Counted from the first letter of the stretch, positions 1 to 11,520 are shown. The stretch is DNA of 64,000 nt from Bufo bufo (GCF_905171765.1 NC_053392.1:111000465-111064464); one strand, 5' to 3'. A program made the numbers and translations. Notes: a model not told the origin generated them from the sequence alone.

Positions 1-989
1 CCCGGGGCCCGTCCCCCAGTGTTGAGTTTCCTTGCTGCCAGCCCTACCCTCCCTTGAGTCTCCTCCCCCTGAGTCTCCTCCCCGGCCGGCGGTGCGGCGA
101 GCCGGACATGACGTTGAGATGCAGGGACAGGGAGAAGGCGCCGGAAAAGAAAGGGAGAGGGAGAGCGCTGCGCAAAGAAGCCGGTCCGGCTTTCAGAGTG
201 AGTGAGGTCTGATGGGGGCTGAGAGTTGGGCAATGTATGTAAAGTTATGACTGGTGACTTGTGCTATGAAGTAATGTTTTTTTTTCTGTTGTCTTGGGGT
301 GCAGCTCTTTTGTGTAGGCACTTCTATTGAGCTTCTAGTATATGCTTGGATGTAGCAGTGCTGGTTTTGTCATGCATTTTTTTTGCCTTCATATGGTAAA
401 ATACTTCATTGGCCTATCAATGGCTTTATAACTAATTCTGCTATATTTCTGTAGCCTGCAACCTCTGACTGCCCAGTTGGGCTGAAACTACTACACCCAA
501 CATGTTCTGGCAGTAATAGTAAATGGATATTGGTGCGATTCTGAGCTACTAGTCTATATAATACATATGTAGCCTAAATATTTATTAAATAGACTAGTAG
601 CTCAGAATTGTACCAATATCCATTTACTATTACTGCCAGAACATGTTGGGTGTAGTAGTTTCAGCCCAACTGGGCAGTCAGAGGTTGCAGGCTACAGAAA
701 TATAGCAGAGTTAGTTATAAAGCCATTGATAGGCCAATGAAGTATTTTACCATATGAAGGCAAAAAAAATGCATGACAAAACCAGACTGCTACATAATGT
801 AGCAGAGTTGGTTTTACGTGGGAATACCATGGGTTATACCAAATATCATCCTCTTGTATACAGTATAATATATATATATATCACATACGCACACACACGC
901 GCGGCGGCGGGTTGGGGGGGCGTCGAAGGGGAGGGGGCCCCATGGATCAGTTTCGCATCGGGGCCCTATGGATTGTGTGTACGCCACTG
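1..989. mobile_element. hAT-type non-autonomous element, unit 1 (5' end outside window)
   Basis: Only the right part is inside the window. It ends in the inverted terminal repeat TGTACGCCACTG at 978-989, followed by the target copy CCTCCAGC at 990-997. The first ~230 bp are GC-rich and CpG-rich; a large internal hairpin follows, then a TA-dinucleotide run and a G-rich stretch. Confidence 0.85.
351..794. repeat. Long inverted repeat (hairpin), unit 1
   Basis: Arms 351-557 and 589-794 are nearly perfect reverse complements around a 31-bp AT-rich loop. An RNA read across either strand would fold into a ~206-bp duplex. It lies inside the hAT-type non-autonomous element and contains no coding frame of note. 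Confidence 0.9.
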
Positions 990-1189
990 CCTCCAGCCAC
1001 AGAATCTAAAGTTCTTTGCTGTCAGGTGAATGCCTATTGGATATTTTTTGGGGCCTGTACTGGCCGACAGTTACATTTTTTTATCTCTAGCCACATAATT
1101 ACACCCTTGTCTCACTCCTCTGACTCTCATTATATTGGCGTATGAACCGCATTCACCATAAGGACCTTCTAATGTCACAGGGTCATGTG

Positions 1190-1330
1190 ACTGTGCCCTC
1201 CACCCCGTACTGTGCCCCTCACCCCGTACTGTGCCCCCTTATACCCTGCATTGTGCCCTCTTACCACACCCTGTGCAGTGCCCCTAGTCATTCCCTGTAC
1301 TGTTCCCTCTTATACCCTTTTATCCGGGCA
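1190..1330. repeat. Degenerate short cytosine-rich repeats
   Basis: Imperfect repeats around CCCTGTACTGTGCCC and CTTATACCC, 16-30 bp apart. Copies in the other units are at about 9354-9494, 17517-17657 and 25665-25805. They produce short proline-rich frames that I do not regard as genes. Confidence 0.6.
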
Positions 1331-1454
1331 ATGTATATATCCCTTTCCCTACCCACACCATCATTTTTTAGACCTGGCATGAGCTGGAAAAATATGCAGA
1401 TTGCGGTGCTAAGGACCTTTGCGCCACAATCTGTGTCACAAATACGCTAACATA

Positions 1455-1883
1455 GGCTACTTTTACACCGGCGTTTCTGGGTCCGCTTGTGAGATCCGTT
1501 TCAGGGCTCTCACAAGCGGCCCAAAACTAATTAGTTCAGCCCCAATGCATTCTGAATGGTTAAGGATCCATTCAGAATGCATCAGTTTGGCTGCGTTTGG
1601 TCTCCGTTGCGTTTTTTTGGGGGTCACTAAAACGCAGCTTGCAGCGTTTTGGTGTCCACCTGATGATGCAGAGCCAAACGGATCCGTCCTGACACAATAT
1701 GGTGCAATTGAAATGGATCCGTCCCCCATTGACTTTCAATGTAAATCAAGACGGATCCTTATTTTTTAATGAATAATGCAAACGGATCCGTTCTGAACGG
1801 ATACAAGCGTTTGCATTATCGGTGCGGATCCGTCTGTGCAGATACAAGATGGATCCGCACCGAACACCAGTGTGAAAGTAGCC
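1455..1883. mobile_element. GGATCC-rich MITE, unit 1 (429 bp)
   Basis: The ends GGCTACTTTTACACCGGCG and CCAGTGTGAAAGTAGCC form an imperfect inverted terminal repeat of about 20 bp. The interior is non-coding and repeats ACGGATCCGT-like palindromes, suggesting multiple internal hairpins. The ends resemble hAT-type MITEs; I could not identify a clean target duplication. Confidence 0.72.
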
Positions 1884-2599
1884 AAATGACCACCTAGTTG
1901 TATTATTATTTGGTGGTAGGGCTAATATCTTTATATTATATAGATTCTAGTGTATTATACTGTGCTCTGTATCTCTCAGTAGAAAATGATCCTTGGGAAA
2001 CAAAGTCCTCATCCCTGACCACCAGGACCAGGTAGCGCTCGGCCTCTCCTCTCCGCCATGCTGCTCCGTTGTGTACTGGTGCTTATTCTGACACTAGGAC
2101 TGGGTTCACATCCTAATTTTGCCTTCCATTTAATGCATACCAAAAATCTATGCGTTAACAGATGCCTCAGACTGATGCCGTACAGTGGCGTCCGTTCACC
2201 ATACATATTCCATGGTAGAAAAAAATAATTATTTGGGTTAACGTATGCATTTTGTTAATGGACTCTACAGGATACAAAAATGTGGAGTGCTGCATTTTTC
2301 TATACATCACACCGATAGGAAATAAAATTTTCTAGGCTCCAGCAGGGCACATTTTGGAGAGTTTTCCTTTAAGACGCATACAAATGGCCCCTGATTAAAA
2401 TATTTTTTGTGGGAATTTTTGCCAATGATCCCCCCTGGTATATCACTGTCCATGTTGTGGGACTATTTGTGTACCTCTAGTAAGTGTTTGCTGGTTGCAA
2501 ATATGAGCTGAAGGTTTTTCAGGTACGCCTGCCATTAAAGTGAATGAGGCTCGCCGCGAATGCGCGGTTCGCGAACATTTGATGTTCGTCCATCACTAG
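1884..2599. other. Unassigned AT-rich stretch ending in a hAT-like terminus
   Basis: I see no gene here. The last ~70 bases (about 2530-2598) carry GTTCGCGAAC and end GTTCGTCCATCACTA, resembling the CGAAC-rich terminus of a hAT element. Equivalent stretches follow the MITE in units 2-4. Confidence 0.5.
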
Positions 2600-2758
2600 T
2601 GGGCAGTAGCAGGACTACTGGCTAGGGGACGGCCATTCTGCTTTTGCACACTGCTCCCTCTTTTGCTGTGCGGCTGGCGCTGTGTGACCACCACCTCTTC
2701 CTCCGAACTGCACATGTCACTCACATTACCTTGATTCCACCCACTCTTCACCCCTGCC

Positions 2759-3355
2759 CTACTTGGCGGTCTGTACACAGCAGAAAGCCGCATCAGTTGG
2801 CACCTGTGTTTCGTCATCATCATCAGTGACGTGCTGTGGTGGTCCTCCCATGTACTCATCTTGAAACATAAGTGGTTGGGCATCGGTGCACTCAATCTCT
2901 TCCACTTCTGGAGCAGGGCTAGGTGGATGGCCCACAGAAACCCTGCCAGCAAAGTCATCAAAAAGCAGAAGAGACTGCTGCATGACTTGGGCCTCAGACT
3001 GCTTGGCTGATTTGCAAGGGGGTGAGTTGAAAGACTGATGGACATCGGCTGCAGGTGCCAACTGTGGTCTTTCAGCATGAGACTGGGTGGGAGACAATGT
3101 GAAGGAACTGGATCCACTGTCAGCAACCCGATCTACTATCGCCTGTACTTGTTCAGGCCTCACCATTTGTACACCGGTATTCGGGCCTACAAAATGACGC
3201 TGAACGTTCTGTCGTCTACGTGCACCTGAGGAAGGTGTTTCACTTGGGCGTGTAGCTATTGCAGATTGACCATGTCCTCTCCCTGCAACAGGAGCTCCAC
3301 CAGCACCAGCAGCACCACGACCAGGGCCACGTCCCTTATTTGATGCTTTCCTCAT
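2759..3355 (-). pseudogene. hAT transposase N-terminal fragment, unit 1
   Basis: A 198-codon frame whose protein is clearly related to the N-terminal part of the hAT-A protein at 38383-39130. Shared blocks in order are a Gly/Arg-rich start, a FVGPN segment, an IRPEQVQA-like segment, FTLSPTQS, MQQS followed by LF-D, GHPPSP and VEEIECT, and an acidic DDDETQVPT block. These lie before the BED finger, so this piece lacks every catalytic residue. It is a 5' fragment of a related but distinct hAT (hAT-C) cut at about 2600. It can only be a relic, although its frame is intact. Confidence 0.85.
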
Positions 3356-3363
3356 TGTTTGAG

Positions 3364-3655
3364 GTCACCCACCGAAGTAACAGACAGATTAACTATATTA
3401 ATTTCCCTGTCACATATGCAGTGCAGGTGTACCTCACACCAAAAATGGGAATATGTCACCCATAAAACTAACAGACGGATTAACTATTATATTTTGTGTC
3501 AGGGGTACAGAAATGGTGCATTGCACCCACAAAAAATCACTATAAGTCACCCACAGAATTAACAGTCAGATTTATTATTATATTTCTTTGTCAGGGGTGC
3601 AAAGCTGGAGTATTGCACCCACAAAAAATCATTATAGGTCACCCACAAAACAAAT
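3364..3655. repeat. ~93-bp tandem repeats in hAT-C leader
   Basis: About three copies, each starting GTCACCCA and containing AACAGNCAGATT, directly upstream (minus strand) of the hAT-C frame. Copies: 11529-11820, 19691-19982 and 27839-28130. The position matches the tandem repeats in the hAT-A and hAT-B leaders. Confidence 0.8.
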
Positions 3656-3869
3656 AGCCAGACTCCGAACACTCTCCCTTGCTTCAGCTGCCTGCTTCCT
3701 GTCCCTGCACTACTCAGAGCTGATGGGCGGTGCTACACGTGATCCAACTTGTATACAGGCTGGGTCCCATGATGCACCAGCCAATCTAGGCATGGCTGTG
3801 ATGGCTTCTAAGTGCCCACAGATTAAAAGCTTGTTGATTGGCTGCCCTGCAGTGTTTCAAAAACTTTAT

Positions 3870-3982
3870 TAAATGCCTGAACACCGAACCCAAACTTTTC
3901 CGGCAAAGTTCGGGTCCGGGTACCTGAACTCGCAAAGTTCGGTACGGACCCAAACTATACAGTTCGGGTTCGCTCAACACTA
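3870..3982 (-). other. hAT-C 5' terminus (subterminal CGAAC repeats)
   Basis: A cluster of GAACCC, AAGTTCGG and CGAACTT motifs ends in GTTCGCTCAACACTA. Read on the minus strand this is TAGTGTTGAGCGAAC, very close to the hAT-A ends TAGGGATGAGCGAAC and TAGAGTTGAGCGAAC. It marks the outer 5' end of hAT-C. Copies end at about 12147, 20309 and 28457. Confidence 0.75.
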
Positions 3983-4793
3983 GTCATAATATACTAATAA
4001 ATCAATATATCAATGAACATTTCCTACAAAAAAGAAAAAAAAAGGCAAAACATAATACTAATCCAGTTAATATATTAACTGCGGGCCCTGGGGTCCACAC
4101 TATGAATTTAAAAAAATAGCAGAGGCATATACTGTATATTCTACAAAATCTGTATAGTGTCTGTACTATGGATGCCCAAAATATATTGGTGTTCGCACAT
4201 TGCAGAATTTGTTGATGTTCTATTACATATAACGTGCAGTATTTTTCTTAAAATTACATCTTCAGAATGTGGTATTTCAGATGCAGTGCAGGGACAAAAT
4301 GTATTTTTATATGTAACATTGAGAACAAAATAGGACGTGTGATAATACGTGATAGTTCCAAATACCGGATGACTCAAAAGATAAAGACTGTTCAATATAT
4401 ATTTGTATTAAGAATAAACAGTGGTATAAACACCATCACTCACGACTACGTCTCAGTTAGGGTGTCTGGATAAAGACTGAGATTAAATGCTGCAGTTATA
4501 AAAGTTATTTGGGCTCCATTCAGAGACAGTAATATTTGATCACTCCCACGATGTACACACCACTCCACCCTAGCTTTATACTCCACCTCCAGCACACCCA
4601 ACTAGGCTGGATACACTGCAATAAACCTGCCCCTCTGTTCTGAGACACTGATTGCCAATCATTGCCACAATGTACAGGCCGGTAATTGCTGAGCCTTCCT
4701 GGCCTTCAACTCTACCACCATCAAATACAGCTATGCTAGACACAATAAACAAACTGCCCCTGAAGTAAGTCCACGACCACCTTGTGCCTGAAG
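3983..4793. other. Unassigned AT-rich spacer
   Basis: This stretch lies between the hAT-C terminus and the first Tc1 copy. No coding frame, RNA gene or recognisable terminal repeat was seen. Confidence 0.5.
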
Positions 4794-4795
4794 TA

Positions 4796-5632
4796 CAGTA
4801 CAGACCAAAAGTTTGGACACACCTTCTCATTCAAAGAGTTTTCTTTATTTTCATGACTATGAAGGCATCAAAACTATGAATTAACACATGTGGAATTATA
4901 TACATAACAAACAAGTGGGAAACAACTGAAAATATGTCATAGCTTAGGTTCTTCAAAGTAGCCACCTTTTGCTTTGATTACTGCTTTTCACACTCTTGGC
5001 ATTCTCTTGATGAGCTTCAAGAAGTAGTACCCTGAAATGGTCTTCCAACAGTCTTGAAGGAGTTCCCAGAGATGCTTAGCACTTGTTGGCCCTTTTGCCT
5101 TCAATCTGCGGTCCAGCTCTCCCAAATCATCTCGATTGGGTTCAGGTCCGGTGACTGTCGAGGCCAGGTCATCTGGCGCAGCACCCCATCACTCTCCTTC
5201 ATGGTCAAATAGCCCTTACTTTCAAAGTTTTCCCAATTTTTCGGCTGACTTACTGACCTTCATTTCTTAAAGTAATGATGGCCACTCGTTTTTCTTTACT
5301 TAGCTGCTTTTTTCTTGCCATAATACAAATTCTAACAGTCTATTCAGTGGGACTATCAGCTGTGTATCCACCTGACTTCTCCTCAACGCAACTAATGGTC
5401 CCAACCCCATTTATAAAGCAAGAAATCCCACTTATTAAACCTGACAGGGCACACCTGTGAAGTGAAAACCATTTCAGGGGACTACCTCTTGAAGCTCATC
5501 AAGAGAATGCCAAGAGTGTGCAAAGCAGTAATCAAAGCAAAAGGTGGCTACTTTGAAGAACCTAGAATATTACATATTTTCAGTTGTTTCACACTTGTTT
5601 GTTATGTATATAATTCCACATGTGTTAATTCA
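4796..5632. mobile_element. Tc1 foldback, first copy, unit 1 (right end missing)
   Basis: It starts TA/CAGTACAGACCAAAAGTTTGG, the same terminus as the complete copy downstream. Both arms contain the C-terminal part of a Tc1 transposase in opposite orientations. The right arm stops before the terminal repeat, so the copy is truncated. Confidence 0.85.
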
Positions 5633-5687
5633 TATCCACAATTTGTAATGTAAAAAACCCTTGTGCTTAATTTGTGAGATTGAGATA

Positions 5688-6620
5688 CAGTACAGACCAA
5701 AAGTTTGGACACACCTTCTCATTCAAAGAGTTTTCTTTATTTTCATTACTATGAAGGCATCAAAACTATGAATTAACACATGTGGAATTATATACATAAC
5801 AAACAAGTGTGAAACAACTGAAAATATGTCATATTCTAGGTTCTTCAAAGTAGCCACCTTTTGCTTTGATTACTGCTTTGCACACTCTTGGCATTCTCTT
5901 GATGAGCTTCAAGAGGTAGTCCCCTGAAATGGTCTTCCAACAGTCTTGAAGGAGTTCCCAGAGATGCTTAGCACTTGTTGGCCCTTTTGCCTTCACTCTG
6001 CGGTCCAGCTCACCCCAAACCATCTCGATTGGGTTCAGGTCTGGTGACTGTGGAGGCCAGGTCATCTGGCGCAGCACCCCATCACTCTCCTTCATGGTCA
6101 AATAGCCCTTACTTTCAAAGTTTTCCCAATTTTTCGGCTGACTGACTGATTTCTTAAAGTAATGATGGCCACTCGTTTTTCTTTACTTAGCTGCTTTTTT
6201 TTTGCCATAATACAAATTCTAACAGTCTATTCAGTAGGACTATCAGCTGTGTATCCACCTGACTTCTCCTCAACGCAACTGATGGTCCCAACCCCATTTA
6301 TAAGGCAAGAAATCCTACTTATTAAACCTGACAGGGCACACCTGTGAAGTGAAAATCATTTCAGGGGACTACCTCTTGAAGCTCATCAAGAGAATGCCAA
6401 GAGTGTGCAAAGCAGTAATCAAAGCAAAAGGTGGCTACTTTGAAGAACCTAGAATATGACATATTTTCAGTTATTTCACACTTGTTTGTTATGTATATAA
6501 TTCCACATGTGTTAATTCATAGTTCTGATGCCTTCAGTGTGAATCTACAATTTTCATAGTCATGAAAATAAAGAAAACTCTTTGAATGAGAAGGTGTGTC
6601 CAAACTTTTGGTCTGTACTG
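5688..6620. mobile_element. Tc1 foldback, second copy, unit 1 (933 bp, complete ends)
   Basis: The element runs from CAGTACAGACCAAAAGTTTGG to its reverse complement and is flanked by TA, the Tc1/mariner target. Long inverted arms of about 270 bp each carry a transposase 3' end facing inwards. The centre is AT-rich with short frames of no recognised function. Without catalytic domain 1 or 2 it cannot mobilise itself. Confidence 0.9.
5829..6101 (-). pseudogene. Tc1 transposase C-terminal fragment, unit 1
   Basis: A 90-codon frame containing the WPPQSPDLNPIE motif, which carries the third acidic residue of the Tc1/mariner DD34E triad, followed by the usual VWGELDRR and GGYFEE segments. The first two catalytic aspartates and the DNA-binding domain are absent. 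It is a relic in one arm of the foldback. Confidence 0.88.
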
Positions 6621-6622
6621 TA

Positions 6623-6909
6623 AGTTGACCCACAAGCAAATTAAGCAGGGAGGAATCATGACTTTAGATGGGAAAAATGACGAATATTCTAAAAAACAAA
6701 TATATAGCACTATATTCTATACTGCTATTTATTCGTTTTTGACCCACGCCTGTATTGATAGCGTATTATTCGCATATTATGCGATCATTACCTTGCCGAT
6801 TTTTTGAGTTAAAAAAAGTAGAATATAACAAATATTTGAATTCGCAAATTCTTGACGAATATTTGACAAAATATTGTATATTTGAATATGACCCCTGCCA
6901 CTCATCACT
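6623..6909 (-). other. hAT terminal fragment (AT-rich, CGAATATT motifs)
   Basis: The stretch carries repeated GACGAATATTT and TTCGCAAATT motifs and ends GCCACTCATCACTA (GCCGCTCATCACTA in units 2-4). On the minus strand this is TAGTGATGAG, a hAT-like terminus. It is a different family from hAT-A. Copies end at about 15074, 23235 and 30494. Confidence 0.6.
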
Positions 6910-6948
6910 AATTCAAAATACCGCAGTGACATTCCTGTAATTTTTTTA

Positions 6949-7062
6949 TTACTCATTCCAATAACAGGGCATCTTACGAGTCCTGTATTGTTATTTATCG
7001 TCACTACCTCCACGAGTCGGGAGTGTGTGATTTGAGCAACACCCGCTTGCCTTCCTTGGATG
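6949..7062 (-). pseudogene. 18S rRNA fragment, unit 1
   Basis: The reverse strand matches the conserved 5' third of eukaryotic 18S rRNA. On the plus strand the complements AGTCCTGTATTGTTATTT, CGTCACTACCTCC and CTTCCTTGGATG are visible in the right order. It is truncated at the array junction and has substitutions at normally invariant positions, so it is non-functional. Confidence 0.88.
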
Positions 7063-7521
7063 GAATTTCCACCTACAGCGAAACAGGTGCGGGTACCAAT
7101 CCTACCGCACCTGAAAAAAGAGGGTTTTAAGATGTGTTGGTCACTTCGTATATGAGATCATTCCTGCAGCCATCCCATCGACAGCCGCCCTTTGGGTCCA
7201 GCCTCAGGGAACGCCTAGACCGACAGTTGTCCGACTACATCGGGTTAACGGCTGATGTTTACGCTCTGAGAATCTAAGAACCCCTTGACTACTGGGTGTG
7301 CAGGCTTGACCTGTGGCCAGAGCTGGCACAATTTGCCATGGAACTCTTTGCTTGCCCCTCGTCGAGTGTTTTGTTCGAAAGGACGTTCAGCGCAGCAGGG
7401 GGGGATAGTGACCGATAAGCGCACTCGCCTAGCCTACGACAGTGTGGACTACCTCAGATTTTTTAAAATGAATGAGGCATGGATCTCAGAGGAATTCAAC
7501 ACCTGTGATGACCAAGTGTAA
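7063..7521 (+). pseudogene. hAT transposase C-terminal fragment, unit 2
   Basis: The 3' end of a hAT transposase. It contains the dimerisation-region signature LFACPSSSVLFERTFSAAGG, then a DKRTRL segment and KMNEAWIS, and ends at a stop codon at 7519-7521. A poly-G run near 7397 shifts the frame between SAAGG and DKRTR, and a stop interrupts the upstream part near 7277. The same region of hAT-A is at 41520-41721. It lacks all upstream catalytic motifs. Confidence 0.85.
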
Positions 7522-7618
7522 TTGAATTTCCTCATGCCAGCCCACAAATATCCGCCACCACCCAGAACAAAGAATGGACCTTACCTTATGTATATACAGC
7601 TGCATAAAACACCTTTTA

Positions 7619-8038
7619 TGTCAGGTGAATGACTAATATTTGGGGCCTGTACTTGCCAACAGTTACATATTTATCCTGTGACCGCCTAATGCACCTCCAG
7701 CCAAGGAATCCAAAGTTCTGTGCTGTGAAGTGAATGCCTATTGGCAAATTTTTGGGGCCTATACTGGCCGACAGTTACATATTTATCCTGTGACCGCCTA
7801 ATGTACCTCCAGCCACAGAATCCAAAGTTCTTTGCTGTCAGGGAAATACCTAATGGATAATTTATGGGGGCCAAAACTGGCCGACAGTTACATATTTATG
7901 CTGTCATCGCCTAATGTACCTCCAGCCACAGATTTCAAAGTTCTGTGCTGTGAAGTGAATGCCTATTGGCAAATTTTTGGGGCCTATACTGGCCGACAGT
8001 TACATATTTATCTTGTGACCGCCTAATGTACCTCCAGC
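7619..8038. repeat. 113-bp minisatellite, unit 2
   Basis: About four copies of a ~113-bp unit, recognisable by GGCCGACAGTTACATATTTAT and CCTCCAGCCACAGAATCC. One more copy lies beyond the inserted element (9154-9255; 990-1090 in unit 1). It follows the hAT C-terminal fragment, so it may be that element's 3' untranslated repeat. Confidence 0.85.
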
Positions 8039-9153
8039 CAGTGGCGTACATACAGCGGTCGCAGGGGTCGCACTTGCGACCGTGCTCGGCACTCCAGGGG
8101 GCCAGGCCGCCTGTGGACCCGCCCTGCAGTAGTGCTGTGCCTGTATATCCCGGACGGCCGGCCCGGGGCCCGTCCCCCAGTGTTGAGTTTCCTTGCTGCC
8201 AGCCCTACCCTCCCTTGAGTCTCCTCCCCCTGAGTCTCCTCCCCAGCCGGCGGTGCGGCGAGCCGGACATGACGTTGAGATGCAGGGACAGGGAGAAGGC
8301 GCCGGAAAAGAAAGGGAGAGGGAGAGCGCTGCGCAAAGAAGCCGGTCCGGCTTTCAGAGTGAGTGAGGTCTGATGGGGGCTGAGAGTTGGGCAATGTATG
8401 TAAAGTTATGACTGGTGACTTGTGCTATGAAGTAATGTTTTTTTTTTCTGTTGTCTTGGGGTGCAGCTCTTTTGTGTAGGCACTTCTATTGAGCTTCTAG
8501 TATATGCTTGGATGTAGCAGTGCTGGTTTTGTCATGCATTTTTTTTGCCTTCATATGGTAAAATACTTCATTGGCCTATCAATGGCTTTATAACTAATTC
8601 TGCTATATTTCTGTAGCCTGCAACCTCTGACTGCCCAGTTGGGCTGAAACTACTACACCCAACATGTTCTGGCAGTAATAGTAAATGGATATTGGTGCGA
8701 TTCTGAGCTACTAGTCTATATAATACATATGTAGCCTAAATATTTATTAAATAGACTAGTAGCTCAGAATTGTACCAATATCCATTTACTATTACTGCCA
8801 GAACATGTTGGGTGTAGTAGTTTCAGCCCAACTGGGCAGTCAGAGGTTGCAGGCTACAGAAATATAGCAGAGTTAGTTATAAAGCCATTGATAGGCCAAT
8901 GAAGTATTTTACCATATGAAGGCAAAAAAAATGCATGACAAAACCAGACTGCTACATAATGTAGCAGAGTTGGTTTTACGTGGGAATACCATGGGTTATA
9001 CCAAATATCATCCTCTTGTATACAGTATAATATATATATATATCACATACGCACACACACGCGCGCGGCGGCGGGTTGGGGGGGCGTCGAAGGGGAGGGG
9101 GCCCCATGGATCAGTTTCGCATCGGGGCCCTATGGATTGTGTGTACGCCACTG
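8039..9153. mobile_element. hAT-type non-autonomous element, unit 2 (1115 bp, complete)
   Basis: The terminal inverted repeats are CAGTGGCGTACA and TGTACGCCACTG, flanked by the 8-bp duplication CCTCCAGC (8031-8038 and 9154-9161). An 8-bp duplication with CAGTGGCG-type ends is typical of the hAT superfamily. It lies inside a 113-bp minisatellite whose neighbouring copies show the uninterrupted site. It has no transposase; open frames in its GC-rich part (for example 7966-8373 and 8023-8394) are unlike any protein I recognise. The CpG-rich head at about 8080-8370 could be captured promoter or exon DNA, which is speculation. Confidence 0.88.
8513..8956. repeat. Long inverted repeat (hairpin), unit 2
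   Basis: Same structure as 351-794, inside the complete 8039-9153 element, off-centre between a GC-rich head and a short tail. Confidence 0.9.
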
Positions 9154-9618
9154 CCTCCAGCCACAGAATCTAAAGTTCTTTGCTGTCAGGTGAATGCCTA
9201 TTGGATATTTTTTGGGGCCTGTACTGGCCGACAGTTACATTTTTTTATCTCTAGCCACATAATTACACCCTTGTCTCACTCCTCTGACTCTCATTATATT
9301 GGCGTATGAACCGCATTCACCATAAGGACCTTCTAATGTCACAGGGTCATGTGACTGTGCCCTCCACCCCGTACTGTGCCCCTCACCCCGTACTGTGCCC
9401 CCTTATACCCTGCATTGTGCCCTCTTACCACACCCTGTGCAGTGCCCCTAGTCATTCCCTGTACTGTGCCCTCTTATACCCTTTTATCCGGGCAATGTAT
9501 ATATCCCTTTCCCTACCCACACCATCATTTTTTAGACCTGGCATGAGCTGGAAAAATATGCAGATTGCGGTGCTAAGGACCTTTGCGCCACAATCTGTGT
9601 CACAAATACGCTAACATA

Positions 9619-10047
9619 GGCTACTTTTACACCGGCGTTTCTGGGTCCGCTTGTGAGATCCGTTTCAGGGCTCTCACAAGCGGCCCAAAACTAATTAGTT
9701 CAGCCCCAATGCATTCTGAATGGTTAAGGATCCATTCAGAATGCATCAGTTTGGCTGCGTTTGGTCTCCGTTGCGTTTTTTTGGGGGTCACTAAAACGCA
9801 GCTTGCAGCGTTTTGGTGTCCACCTGATGATGCAGAGCCAAACGGATCCGTCCTGACACAATATGGTGCAATTGAAATGGATCCGTCCCCCATTGACTTT
9901 CAATGTAAATCAAGACGGATCCTTATTTTTTAATGAATAATGCAAACGGATCCGTTCTGAACGGATACAAGCGTTTGCATTATCGGTGCGGATCCGTCTG
10001 TGCAGATACAAGATGGATCCGCACCGAACACCAGTGTGAAAGTAGCC
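9619..10047. mobile_element. GGATCC-rich MITE, unit 2
   Basis: Copy of the 1455-1883 element with the same ends. Confidence 0.72.
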
Positions 10048-10923
10048 AAATGACCACCTAGTTGTATTATTATTCGGTGGTAGGGCTAATATCTTTATAT
10101 TATATAGATTCTAGTGTATTATACTGTGCTCTGTATCTCTCAGTAGAAAATGATCCTTGGTAAACAAAGTCCTCATCCCTGACCACCAGGACCAGGTAGC
10201 GCTCGGCCTCTCCTCTCCGCCATGCTGCTCCGTTGTGTACTGGTGCTTATTCTGACACTAGGACTGGGTTCACATCCTATTTTTGCAATCCATTTAATGC
10301 ATACCAAAAATCTATGCGTTAACAGATGCCTCAGACTGATGCCGTACAGTGGCGTCCGTTCACCATACATATTCCATGGTAGAAAAAAATAATTATTTGG
10401 GTTAACGTATGCATTTTGTTAATGGACTCTACAGGATACAAAAATGTGGAGTGCTGCATTTTTGTATACATCACACCGATAGGAAATAAAATTTTCTAGG
10501 ATCCAGCAGGGCACATTTTGGAGAGTTTTCCTTTAAGACGCATACAAATGGCCCCTGATTAAAATATTTTTTGGTGGGAATTTTTGCCAATGATCCCCCC
10601 TGGTATATCACTGTCCATGTTGTGGGACTATTTGTGTACCTCTAGTAAGTGTTTGCTGGTTGCAAATATGAGCTGAAGGTTTTTCAGGTACGCCTGCCAT
10701 TAAAGTGAATGAGGCTCGCCGCGAATGCGCGGTTCGCGAACATTTGATGTTCGTCCATCACTAGTGGGCAGTAGCAGGACTACTGGCTAGGGGACGGCCA
10801 TTCTGCTTTTGCACACTGCTCCCTCTTTTGCTGTGCGGCTGGCGCTGTGTGACCACCACCTCTTCCTCCGAACTGCACATGTCACTCACATTACCTTGAT
10901 TCCACCCACTCTTCACCCCTGCC

Positions 10924-11520
10924 CTACTTGGCGGTCTGTACACAGCAGAAAGCCGCATCAGTTGGCACCTGTGTTTCGTCATCATCATCAGTGACGTGCT
11001 GTGGTGGTCCTCCCATGTACTCATCTTGAAACATAAGTGGTTGGGCATCGGTGCACTCAATCTCTTCCACTTCTGGAGCAGGGCTAGGTGGATGGCCCAC
11101 AGAAACCTTGGCAGCAAAGTCATCAAAAAGCAGAAGAGACTGCTGCATGACTTGGGCCTCAGACTGCTTGGCTGATTTGCAAGGGGGTGAGTTGAAAGAC
11201 TGATGGACATCGGCTGCAGGTGCCAACTGTGGTCTTTCAGCATGAGACTGGGTGGGAGACAATGTGAAGGAACTGGATCCACTGTCAGCAACCCGATCTA
11301 CTATCGCCTGTACTTGTTCAGGCCTCACCATTTGTACACCGGTATTCGGGCCTACAAAATGACGCTGAACGTTCTGTCGTCTACGTGCACCTGAGGAAGG
11401 TGTTTCACTTGGGCGTGTAGCTATTGCAGATTGACCATGTCCTCTCCCTGCAACAGGAGCTCCACCAGCACCAGCAGCACCACGACCAGGGCCACGTCCC
11501 TTATTTGATGCTCTCCTCAT
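10924..11520 (-). pseudogene. hAT transposase N-terminal fragment, unit 2
   Basis: Copy of the unit 1 frame. The third residue is Arg instead of Lys, and an Ala-Lys replaces the Gly-Arg pair near residue 137, a change shared by units 2-4. Confidence 0.85.

Larger units (their letters stand above)
1..7062. repeat. Tandem array unit 1 (left end outside window)
   Basis: This is the first visible unit of a direct tandem array with a period of about 8.16 kb; its first ~1.1 kb lies left of the window. It starts inside a hAT-type non-autonomous element and ends in an 18S rRNA fragment at the string CTTGGATG. It differs from units 2-4 by scattered bases, for example near 2941-2950 in the hAT N-terminal fragment, at 6899 (ACTCATCACTA against GCTCATCACTA) and at 6934-6947 (one C fewer and a longer T run). 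It contains no complete gene. Confidence 0.93.

Noticed and set aside
754..1145. Short frames with ATG starts repeated in all four units
   Set aside because: They cross the hairpin end, TA runs and the MITE terminus; repeated only because the unit is repeated.
1455..1883. Regular GGATCC spacing, considered as a CRISPR-like or restriction-site array
   Set aside because: Spacing is irregular, the motif is palindromic and the block has MITE terminal repeats; the genome is vertebrate.
7966..8394. Overlapping 120-135-codon frames on both strands in the GC-rich MITE head, repeated in each unit
   Set aside because: They occur in a GC-rich stretch poor in stops on both strands, carry no recognisable domain, and are disrupted differently in units 3 and 4.
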